DNA of 64,000 nucleotides from Camellia lanceoleosa (lineage: Eukaryota > Streptophyta > Magnoliopsida > Ericales > Theaceae): NCBI GenBank assembly GCA_025200525.1, contig CM045762.1:86556717-86620716 (forward strand), in the 5' to 3' direction. Under the pieces are notes generated by a model. The model was not told the origin of the DNA and did no database searches. It worked only from the letters and a program-made list of their open reading frames with translations. The translations under genes were made by a program, and so were the position numbers. Each line of letters opens with the position of its first letter. Position 1 is the stretch's first letter. Positions 54,790-64,000 of this stretch are shown piece by piece.

Positions 54790-57700
54790 CTAAAAATAAA
54801 ATACTCGGAGATTGGTCGTGTTCCATGGTCGTGGAATAGCTCTGCCATCCACATCTTCTAAGTGATATGCCCCTTTTCCAGCCAAACCAATCACTCTGTA
54901 TGATTCTTCCCAATTAGGTCCTAATTTGCCATCTCCTAGTATCAAGGTGTTTCTTATAACTTTGCGCAGTACCCAATCTCCAATCTTGAATTGCCAAGGG
55001 TGTACCATTTTATTGTATTTCCTGGACAATTCCTATTGATACGAGGCAGTGTGCACCAATGCTCTCTCTCTTCTTTCTTCTGCAAGGTCAAGTTCTAGGG
55101 ATATGAACTCGCCATTTAAGTTTGGATCAAAAGTTTCACTTCTGATCGTGGGGAGGCCAATTTCCAGAGGGATTACCGCCTTCATGCCATAAGCCAAGGA
55201 AAAAGGTGTTTCGTCAGTCGATCGCCGAGGTGTAGTTCAGTAAGCCCATAAGACGTGGGGAAGTTCCTCAGCCCATTTTCCTTTTACTTTTTCCAACCTC
55301 TTTTTCAAGCCATCTAAGACTACTTTGTTGGAAGCTTCAGCCTAGCCATTGGCTTGGGGGCATGCCGACGTAGAGTTGTAGAATTCTATCTTGTATTCTT
55401 CGCAAAAACCTCTGAAAATTTTTTCATCGAACTAAGTGCCGTTGTCAGATATTAAGTCCTTGGGGATGCCAAACCAGGTTTTGATGTTCTGCCAGACAAA
55501 CTTCTTGACATCTTTTTTTTCTTTTTTTTTTTTTTTTTATGGATGCGAGTGCTTCTATTTCCACCCACTTTGTGAAGTAATCCGTTGCCACAAGAAAGAA
55601 CTTTCTGTTGCCTAGTGCGGTTGGGAGTGGTCCCACTATATCCAGGCCCCACATCGCAAAGGGCCAAAGGTTGGTCAAAGGTAGGAGCTCTCTGGCCGGT
55701 TGATGTATTTGATGTGTGAACTTTTGACATTTTTCACATTTCTTGACATATTTCTCTGCGTCTGCTTGCATGTACGGCCACCAATACCCTTGTGAAATTG
55801 CTCAGTAGGCCAGCGATATTCTCCCTTGGTGGCTTCTGCAAACACCTTCGTGTATTTCGAACAAAAATGCCTCGACCTTGCAAGGATGGACACACTTTAA
55901 GTATGGTCCTGTGAAGGACTTTTTGTACAATGCTAGCGATGGGGAGAGCTAAAATGCCTCGACCATTGTTGGCTTCTTTCTTGTCTTTAGGTAAGATGTC
56001 ATCTTTTAAAAGCACTATGATGGGATCCATCCAGGAAGGGCCTAGATCGACGCAACATGCTTCGGTCGCTTCTGGCTCTTTAACACTTGGCTTGGGTAGG
56101 AAGTCAATTAACAATGGGTGTGGGATAGACGTATCTGCCATTGACGCAAAACTGGCCAGCTCATTTGCTTTATTATTTTCCTATCGACCGATTTGCTCTA
56201 TCCGAACCACTTCAAACTTCATGATCTCCTTTTTGACCAATTCTTGGTACTTGGTCATTCTATCATCCTTTGTTTCATAGTCACCCAAAATTTGGTTGAC
56301 TACTAGTTGGGAGTCACCGTATACCATCAGCTCGGTGGCCCTTATGTGAAATGCTGACGTTAAACTTGCTAATAATGCTTCATATTCCGCCTCGTTGTTG
56401 GATGCTGGAAAGCTAAGGTTGACTACCTGTTCAATTGCTAGGCCATTTGGCGAAATGAAGACTATGCCAAGTCCTGCACCGTGCCTATTAGATACTCTAT
56501 CCACAAAGAGTTTCCACATCTATCCGACGAATAGCTTCCAGCAAGTGGAGGGATCTGATGATGTTTTAGGATTAGGGGCATTGATGATGCCTTCTTCTAA
56601 GTTATTGTCTGTCGTTAGGATTTGATCCTTACTATCTGACTGTCTTAGGACCTTACTTTGGGGGGAGTCCTTGCTTGTAGTTCTGCAGTCTGTTCATTCT
56701 TCCCTTTCTGCAAGGCTGAATGGTTCGCTATGTTGTTGAGCATCCTGCTTCGGGGCTGCGCTATCCCTGCGACACTTTTCCCCCTTATTTCAGTTGCCTC
56801 AGTCAAGTCGATCGGGCAAACATGATGACTTTCTAGAGCAAACTCAGCCATGAAGTCTACCAATGCTTGGGCCTTTATCGTGGTTCTTGGTTGAAGCTTT
56901 ATGTCGAACTGTCCTAACTCCACGCCCCACTTCAAAAATCACTCAGAAAAGTCTGCTCTTTCAAACAATGCTTTTAAGGGGAAAACCGTTACAACAATCA
57001 TGGTATGGGTATGGAAGTAGTGTGATAATTTTCTTAAAGCCATCATTAAAGCTAAGGCCAACTTTTCCAATGGTAGGTACCTTGTTTTGGCGTCCAGCAA
57101 TGTTTTGCTAATATAAAAGATAGGTAGGTGTTGTATTCCCTCAACTCGTACTAACACTGCGCTAACTGCATGTTGGGAAATGACTAAGTATAAAAAGAGT
57201 TCCTCTCCTGGAACTGGGGTTACCAACAATGGAGGAGAGGTCATATACTCTTTCAAGCTTTCCAGAGTGCAGTCACACTCGTCATCCCACTCAAACTTGG
57301 CCTTTAGTGCCTGGAAAAACGGTCGACACCTATCTGATGACTGACTTATGAATTAGTTTAGCACGGCTACTAAACCAGTGAGATGCTGCACCTCCTTGAC
57401 TATGTTGGGCCTCTCAATATCTTGAATGGCTTTGATCTGAGACGGATTAGCTTCTATACCTCAGCTGGTCGTTAGAAATGCAAGGAATTTTCTTGACCCC
57501 ACACTGAATACGCACTTGGATGCATTCAGCCGTAGTCTGTGGGTTTTCAAAATTTGAAACATCTCATCTAGGTCTTTGAGATGGTCCCCCTCATTTTTAC
57601 TTTTGACCACCATGTCATCTATGTAAGCTTCCATTGTTCTACCTAACAATGGCTCAAACATTTTGGTGATCATTCGTTGGAATGTTGCCCCCGCATTTTT

Positions 57701-58364
57701 TAGCCTGAAGGGCATGACCTTGTAGCAATATAATTCCCTTGGTGTTGTAAATGACGTGACCTCCTGGTCCGGTTCATACATAGCAATCTGATGGTAACCA
57801 CGATATGCATCCAGAAAGCTTAGTTAGTTACGACCTACAGTTAGGTCCACTAGTTGGTCTATTCGTGGCAGAGGGAAGTTGTCCTTTGGGCATGCTTTAT
57901 TAACCGCCTTGTAGTCCACTCAAATGCACCATTTGCCATTTTTTTTTTTTTTTGGGTACTACTACCATGTTGGAGATCCACCTGGGATAGTGTACTTCTC
58001 TAATTGCCCCTGCCTCCAGTAGGTTTCCCACTTCTTCCGCCACTATCTCTGCGTGGTGGAGTGTTGATCGACGAGTTCGCTATATAACTGGTCTGGCGGT
58101 CGGGTGGACATTGAGTTGATGACAGATGAATTTAGGCTTAATGCCAGGCATGTCATACGGAGTCTAGGAAAACACTTCGATGTCAGATATCAAAAACTCC
58201 ATAATCTTTACTCTCTCGGTGCTGGACAGAGTCAAGTCGAGCAAAAAGAACCTTTCTGGATTTTTCTCATCTATCCTTACCTCTACCAAGTCTTCCACTA
58301 CTTTCTGTTCAGCTGCTTTGCTGAAATCTGCGAATAACTCGTTATTTTCTGGTTCCTCTACCAT
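54790..58364 (-). pseudogene. Element 3 pol: RT, two RNase H domains, integrase
   Basis: Minus strand, in order: RT with [29 protein letters not shown] and [12 protein letters not shown] (YIDD catalytic Asps); first RNase H (TRYLPLEKLALALMMAL); second RNase H ([45 protein letters not shown]); integrase zinc finger (KKCEKCQKF), GLDIVGPLP, ISDNGTQF and a region with AEASNK; C-terminal LGPNWEESYRVIGL ending RPWNTTNLRVFYF. Two A-run expansions (complement of T-runs at 55518-55539 and 57938-57953) disrupt integrase and RT. Several stops (for example near 57470, 57810, 57920). Reverse transcription and integration functions are therefore lost. Confidence 0.9.
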
Positions 58365-58568
58365 TTGTAGGAACCCTTTTGCAGCTCGACTGCTGTTTAC
58401 TATTACGAAGCACTATTTGGACATGATCTGGTCTCCTAAGACCTCTTCAATTACTCTGGCTTCGTTAGGGAATCGTAATACCTGGTGGTAGGTCTAGGCT
58501 ACTACTCGTATGGCATGCAACCATGCTCTTCCCAATATTATGTTGTAAGTGGACGGGACTTTCAATAC

Positions 58569-59063
58569 CTAGAATTCCACTTGCTTTGTCATTGTTTCTG
58601 CCTTGACTGGCAAAATTATCTTGTCGACTGGCCACTCTGGCATTGAGTTGAAGCCGACTAAAGGAGACATTGCGGGTGCTAAGTCTTTGTCCTCCAATTT
58701 GAGCTGCTTGAAGGTATCGTAATACATTATCTCACATGAGCTCCCTTGGTCGATTAGGATCCGCTTGATGTCGAAATTCTTGACTTGTAGAGTCACTACC
58801 AGTGCGTTGTTGTGAGGGCTTTGTAGCCTTGCTAAGTCTCTATCAAATAAGGTAATGACATTCGTTGCCTCTGTTTTTTGTTTTTTCACGGGAGGTTGTG
58901 CACTCAGTACCTCTCTCATGTGCTCGGCCTTCTTGATCATCCCTTGGAGTTCACATACTCGTTCAGGCTCAATGATCCCATGTATCACATTGATCACACC
59001 TTGGGGCAGACCGTCGGCTGACGTCCCATTTGGTCTGTTGCAGTCTTGGGGGGCTGGCTGCAC
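58569..59063 (-). pseudogene. Element 3 protease region
   Basis: Minus strand with IKRILIDQGSSCEIMYYDTF (protease Asp in IDQGSS), FNSMPEWPVDKIILPV. It joins RT at 58364 after a stop-rich spacer. One frame, no stop inside the protease fold. Confidence 0.85.
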
Positions 59064-59490
59064 TCCCGCTTCAATGTATTGGTCTAGGTGGCCACGACCA
59101 CTAACTTCTCAAGATGTTTCTTTAATGGCGTACGGTTTTAAGTTCGGTGCCCCTTTTCATCATGGAAAGTGCGACGGTACCTATCATCGTAGTCCCTTTG
59201 TGTTTCTCTCAACTTGGTTGGCTGCCGAACGAAGGGTTCATCGCGTATCTCGCTAAGAATTTAGTAAATAGGTTTATTAAATGTCGTGGTGACGGCAGTG
59301 CAGACTCTCAACTTCCTTGCTTGGGGGTCCTCTCTGTTGGCTCGTCTACCTCGCCCATTTTTGCTCGGTTGTTCTTCTCTACCGACTGTATTGACTTTTG
59401 CCGCAGTCTTTCTATCTGACATCATTGTTGTGCCAAATTTTGTTTTGGCGTGAGTGCCATCTTCTTCTACCTGAATGTGTTGATACACTA
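59064..59490 (-). pseudogene. Element 3 gag C-terminal remnant
   Basis: Minus strand: basic region (GREEQPSKNGRGRRANRED), then FNKPIYQILSEIRDEP-like sequence containing a TAG, RRTFHDEKGHRT, and a GHLDQYI end typical of Tat gag C-termini. The Retrotrans_gag core is deleted between the primer-binding site and this region. Confidence 0.65.
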
Positions 59491-59491
59491 T

Positions 59492-59509
59492 TTCCCACAG
59501 AATGCGCCA
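59492..59509 (-). promoter_or_regulatory. Primer-binding site of Element 3 (degenerate)
   Basis: The minus strand after LTR end CATACA reads AT then TGGCGCATTCTGTGGGAA; one base differs from the TGGCGCC of Element 2 within the first seven. Confidence 0.7.
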
Positions 59510-59511
59510 AT

Positions 59512-60181
59512 TGTATGAGTACGAAATAATCTTCTCATATAATCCTGTTGATCAAGTTTGCACTCTTCCAAACGTCGTCGCTTTACTACTTGAAAACATA
59601 AACGTGAGCTAGCCGGCGGGTGTGTGCCGGAAACCTCTCCGATGCCTAAGTCAGCAAATAGCAAATAGACACAAAAGCTCTATGTACTTGAGAGTAAAAA
59701 TTGCGATACCTCTACATAGGTCATGTTATGAGTTTTTATAGATTCCACCTAGCACAATCCTAGTAGGACTCTAACTTTCCTTAGCAGAGTCCTCTTAGGA
59801 ATCACACTTCCAAGGATAATGCCTATCCTGGTAACACCCTGCTCACTGCTGACCTAGTGAGATGGTTTTTACCTCGGCTTAGTTGACGTGGTCAACCTAG
59901 CTAACTTGTCTCTGTCGTGCTCTCAATACAATAATGACGTAGATAGTGTTCTGTCGAGCTATACTTAGCTCGGCCTATCTCCTTGCTAACACCTCGGCTA
60001 GCTTTCCAGGCCTAGCTTTAGATAGCCAGGTCAGCCCCCTGACGACGTCTCTGCCCATCTTGGTACCCAGATGACCTGGGACCAAGCTATCTAAAGCTCT
60101 CACCCCGGCCCATAGTTTGGCTCAAACTTAAAGTAGATGGATCAAGCTCGGCCCAGTCTCTTCTCCTAAATTACCCTCTCA
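59512..60181 (-). repeat. Element 3 5' LTR
   Basis: 670 bp, uninterrupted. Plus-strand ends TGTATGAG and CTCTCA. Serves as empty-site control for the solo LTR at 48714-50869. Confidence 0.9.
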
Positions 60182-60186
60182 ACACT

Positions 60187-61479
60187 ATATACCTTTTCAA
60201 ATTTAATGAGAATTAATAGTTTAAAAGAAAATCATGGGACTTTATACCACATACTTTTCTAAGATAGAACTTTTAGATAAATTGCTTTTTTCTTTTTTTT
60301 TCATAATAATTACTTTGGACTAGCAATCCCATGATTAATAATTATTAGAGAGTTTGGCTTCTCTTAAGTTTGTCATCTCAATCTGAGATGGCATTTAAGT
60401 ATAATATGCCAATTTTTGTATTGATTTCAGTGATCCAAATTATTCACTTTTTATGACTCGTTGACTAGAATATTAATGTAAAAAATTAAGATAGTCAGAT
60501 ATCAGTAGTTATATATTTGAATTAAATTTATATTACCAAAAAAAAAAAGATTGTTATTTTAGAAATCATATTTCTCGTCTATTTTTTTAAAACATATCAC
60601 CTTGTCTGCTTTCAAAATTTTAATTCAACTTTTCAAAAAAATTATTTTTTTATTTTTCGTATTTTTTATTTTTACTTTTTATTTTTATAAATATTTTAAA
60701 GAAACTTTTTAATTTTTAAATACGCCCAGAGACGTGGAGGGGGGCAGTGGTCCTGCAAATGTTTGGAAAGCCACATGTGCAGGTATGTATAATGTATGGT
60801 TGTAAATGGTGATTTTGCATAAAGTTTCTGGCCCATGCAAAATTATCTATCCCACAACTTTTGTTGTGTGAAGGAAAGTCAAAAACATAACCATGAGCTT
60901 ATTAAAGCGTCCAGTAATTAGTGTTGGGTAGTATTTATTTTTAATTGGACCAATAGAAAATTAAAACTAAATTTACTTTTGAAATTTTGTTTTTAAAATT
61001 TGACCACTTAAGAAATATATATTTAACCATTAAAAAAAGAAATATATATTTAAAGTTGAGAAAGTATTTTTAATTTGAGCTACTATAAATTTTATTACTA
61101 TAAATCAATAATGTTACGTTGATCGCATTTATATATTATAATTTATTCATTATTTTATGTGTAATAGTAATAGACTTATAGTGGAATTTATTAAACTAAT
61201 ATAATGATAGTATATAAGATGATAAATAAAATATATTATGTATCTTGTAAGACAATAAACAAATATATTATATAAATATAGTCATCGTAGCATTATTGAT
61301 TCAATATATCTTAATAAATTCACACAATATCAATTTATAAGCACACAAAATTATAAAAACAAGTGATTAATTTTAAGCAGTCTTTTAATAATCTTATTTG
61401 AGTAACTCAAAATTTATTTCAATAGAGAAATGCTAAGGACTTACAATTGCAATTTATAAATCTATTTTCAAGGAAGTAC
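60187..61479. repeat. AT-rich backbone with interspersed repeat copy 2
   Basis: Contains a further copy of the backbone phrase CATAATAATTACTTTGGAC (60306) and the repeat 60345-60525, which aligns with 13085-13275. The rest is AT-rich with no gene seen. Confidence 0.6.
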
Positions 61480-61960
61480 TTTCTAAATGCGGTCAGGTAA
61501 GAAAAAGATATGAGAATTTGAGAAGCTAGAACAAGGCATGATGATTGTGACCCAATACGTGGCAAAGTTTGAAGAGTTGGCCAGGTATGCAGCTCGGTAT
61601 GTAGAGATGACGAGGAGAAGGCGTGAAAGTTTGAATGGAGTTTAGACCCTACGATTAGAGGAATAGTTTTACCATTAAGACTTCCCACTTTTGTAGATGT
61701 AGTTGACACATCATTGGATTCAGAATGAGAGAAGGTAGAATCCAAGAGGATTTGGAGCTTAAGGAAAGGGAGCGAACCTCATAAGGGATTAAAAAGGAAC
61801 AACCGAAAGAATACAACACCATACTCCAGGACCTTGATTGTGGAAAGGGAAAAGAATGATATACGGAAAGAAGTTAAGGAAGACTATTTAAGGGGAGAAA
61901 GACCGAAGAACACTAGAAACCATGCCATGTTAGTACCTTATGTTAAAGGAGCACAATGAT
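61480..61960 (+). pseudogene. Retrotransposon gag remnant (chromovirus-like)
   Basis: The plus strand has QGMMIVTQYVAKFEELARYA, matching the MTVxEYxxxFxELxRYA gag core of plant chromoviruses, then RGIVLPLRLPTFVDVVDTSL after a stop and frame change. The rest is stop-rich. Different lineage from the three Tat-like elements. Confidence 0.7.
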
Positions 61961-62220
61961 AACAGAGGCATAGGCAAGAATAGAGGAATATGTTTAATGA
62001 CTAACTTAGGGAAAATGTAATTAGGATAGTAGTCAAAACTATTTTGGAATGGTCTTTTGTAATCCAAGCATGAATGGTGTAAAAAAAATTTTATTAATCA
62101 AATCTTGGTATCTTGACACTCGAGTAAGTATTTTATTCATCGCATACCTTCGTATATGTAGTATGTTAGGTCATTATAACTTGTATGCGAACCATTAAAA
62201 AATGATTGTGCGTTTGATTT
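61961..62220. other. No recognised feature
   Basis: Continuation of degraded element sequence without a clear domain. Confidence 0.4.
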
Positions 62221-62436
62221 TTGATTTTCGAAGACATGAAGATACCCGACTTTGACCTCACCTTAGAAATAGATTCATTATTGGTACATCAAGCCGTGAT
62301 CGACGACTACCAGAAAAAGGAGACGACTTATCCATCCAATAAGATGCTTTTATTGTTTAAGGGGGATAGACTAATTTCCATGATTCAACAAATCGACAAA
62401 CACAATGACATCAACAACCTACCAAAGGGTCAATGA
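62221..62436 (+). pseudogene. Short frame, possible retroelement remnant
   Basis: A 71-codon frame starting MIFEDMKIPDFDLTLEID. I do not recognise it. Its position between a gag remnant and an LTR suggests degraded retroelement coding sequence. Confidence 0.3.
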
Positions 62437-62760
62437 GATTAATCACTAACAAGTATGTGGACCATCACGTTAGAAAATTGGCAACATGGGCCTTTACGCT
62501 AGAGCAGTGACATCATACAATGAGTAGTTCAGAATTTCTAAGAACCACAAAAGATTGACGCATCCTTACGTCATTAATTGGGAAGAAATTTGATTCAAAA
62601 CGTTACTATTAGAACAAGACCAGTTATGGCTCTAGATAGAAGAGACAAGAACTTGAGAGGCAAGACAATCCCAATGGTAAGAATGCTCTAGCATCATCAT
62701 GAAATTGAAAAATCAACTTGGGAGCATGAAAACATGATGAAAACAAGTTTTGAAGACATG
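62437..62760. other. No recognised feature
   Basis: Degraded sequence up to the LTR start; several frames are stop-rich. Confidence 0.4.
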
Positions 62761-63891
62761 TGATGTAGGCCGAAAGGTATCACATTGAGGCCACTTAAGT
62801 TACATTATTAGTCTTTCAATGTTGTTTATTTGGTGGAGATGATGTGTGTTGTGCACTTGTACAAATTTGACAGGCAACACGCAAAATCAATCAAAAAGGG
62901 TACGAAAGAAGATTCTCTGTGTGAGGAGCAAAAAAAATCCCGGCCTGCCACCTCACCACACGTGCAGCCCACCACAGCTCGAGCGGCCCACATAGGCGCA
63001 TGAGCGGTCCACCTAAGGTTGCGTGCGTGAAAATTTCAGCCTCTTCTGTTGGAAATAAAAAGAAGAAAAAGAGGCTGTAAAAGGGTTCAAAAATTATTTT
63101 AAAGAAAAGAGAGGCTAGGGTTTGAAGAAAATGATTTTTCCTCAAGTTTCAAGGACAACCTCCATGGGGGCTTCTTTCTCTTCCTCCACCCCTTCCCACT
63201 CCTCTATGAGTGGCTAGTCTCCCAGTTTTAGGGTTTTGATGAAACCCTAGCCATGTAAAGGGAATTTTCTTAAGCTTTTATTGTGAAACGGTTTGAATAA
63301 ATATATGGATGTTTTAGAGTTTTATAATATTTTTTCTTTTCATATCTTTAAATGTTTTACTCTCTGTGATTGTTTAATGCTTTCCATACATTAGTTTTAT
63401 TTGTGTGCGTGTTCAAAGTATGAGACGGGTCATGCTACGAGAGATGGATTGTGTTACTACCATAGTTTAGAGCAAATGCCTCGTGCTACTTGAGATGACT
63501 CGTGCCTGTACATTGAACACAACAATCCTCTTGATCAATGTTTCAAACTTGTAATTGTGAAATATTGGGTAGTTCAAACCGAAGTGCAATTGATGGTCGA
63601 TGTTAAATTTTATTTATGTGGTTAGTGGTGAATTCTTTGCCCTAAGACTTTTTCAAAAATCAGTATCTCAAACCCTAATTTTAATTGTCAATTCAATTTT
63701 CTCAATTTCATTTAATTCTTGTTTAGTCATAATATCCCTCAATCTTTTTATCAAAATTAATTTAAGAATTTAAAAATTAAATTAGTTTAATTTTTTGTTT
63801 GTCCCTGTGGATCGATACTTGGACTTACCACTATTCTAAGGAATTTGGTATAGTTTAGTGTTTATATTTAGTGTGTGAAACCACACCATCA
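62761..63891 (+). mobile_element. Athila-like 5' LTR
   Basis: The right end TGTGTGAAACCACACCATCA followed by AATT and a primer-binding-like sequence resembles Athila/Calypso LTR ends; CCCTGTGGATCGATACTTGG (63804) is a phrase typical of them (from memory). The start TGATGTAGGCCG at 62761 is my best estimate. It contains a palindromic word cluster (62950-63025). The element body lies beyond the window. Confidence 0.65.
62950..63025. repeat. Palindromic word cluster in Athila-like LTR
   Basis: Four words (CACACGTGCAGCCC, GCTCGAGCGGCCC, GCGCATGAGCGGTCC and a GGCCTGCC start). It mixes the CACGTG and CTCGAG types seen separately in the other LTRs. Confidence 0.55.
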
Positions 63892-63896
63892 AATTT

Positions 63897-63914
63897 TGGT
63901 GCCATTACCAGGGA
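63897..63914 (+). promoter_or_regulatory. Degenerate primer-binding site
   Basis: TGGTGCCATTACCAGGGA, against TGGCGCCGTTGCCGGGGA in typical Athila elements (tRNA-Asp, from memory). The four differences are all transitions (C to T or G to A). Confidence 0.65.
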
Positions 63915-64000
63915 CTTCTGGCGAAACTAATTAATTTAATTGTTAAATTCCTAAATTAATTTTTAGTTTAGGGTTTTATATTTTAGTGTTGCTGAGTGTG

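Larger units (their letters stand above)
48261..60181 (-). mobile_element. Element 3: older Tat-like gypsy element, TSD ACACT
   Basis: Perfect TSD ACACT at 48256-48260 and 60182-60186; LTRs of 670 bp at both ends (the left one split by an insertion). On the minus strand: primer-binding site, gag C-terminal remnant, protease, RT, two RNase H domains, integrase. On the plus strand: a Transposase_28-like gene meeting pol across a tandem array (54400-54735). The first ~185 bp of the two LTRs differ at about 12% of sites by eye, so this element is much older than Element 2. Every gene has several stops. Confidence 0.9.

Overview
The window looks like intergenic DNA from a flowering-plant nuclear genome, probably a eudicot, because most of the sequence is AT-rich and the coding remnants are all plant transposon families. 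I see no intact host gene, no tRNA or rRNA, and nothing prokaryotic. Almost every recognisable protein belongs to a transposable element: Ty3/gypsy gag-pol of the Tat type (with a second, archaeal-like RNase H), gypsy-associated Transposase_28-like proteins, a Mutator-like transposase, and a Ulp1-type protease carried by that Mutator element. Nearly all are broken by stops or frameshifts.

Layout. 1-12839: Element 1, a Tat-like gypsy element with gag-pol on the minus strand and two extra genes (aORF1, aORF2) on the plus strand; its gag and most of RT are replaced by other repeats, including a 2.0-kb solo LTR (7993-10012, TSD TGATG). 12840-16493: small non-autonomous elements, a TIR element with a gene-like GC-rich insert, a MITE and a fold-back. 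16494-22942: a 6.4-kb block of nested Helitrons sitting at a single A^T target. 23498-33687: Element 2, a younger gypsy relative that has lost RT, RNase H and integrase but keeps gag, protease, both LTRs and the antisense genes. 33688-46855: a Mutator-like element with a minus-strand transposase and a plus-strand ULP protease gene, itself hit by a 3.96-kb solo LTR (38870-42829, TSD GTTAA). 46862-48255: backbone DNA. 48261-60181: Element 3, a third and older member of the gypsy group (TSD ACACT), with a 2.16-kb solo LTR (TSD TATAC) inside its left LTR. 60187-64000: backbone, a gag remnant, and an Athila-like LTR with a degenerate primer-binding site running off the end.

The main result is the architecture shared by the three gypsy elements: sense gag-pol, then a tandem array built on a short palindrome, then genes read from the opposite strand and meeting pol head-on. 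The antisense gene aORF1 keeps two introns at matching positions in the three elements (intron 1 is 82, 76 and 79 bp, phase 1 in Elements 1 and 2). aORF1 and aORF2 end in the same GFKHGWLK-like motif. The intergenic and junction arrays of Elements 1 and 2 have diverged in unit length but keep the same palindromic cores. Extra and antisense ORFs and 3' tandem arrays are known in Tat-lineage elements; the conserved introns, paired paralogous genes and palindromic cores are what look worth following up.

Duplicated backbone sequence shows that 16390-16493, 22943-23497 and 46862-48255 were once adjacent, so much of the order of insertion can be read directly.
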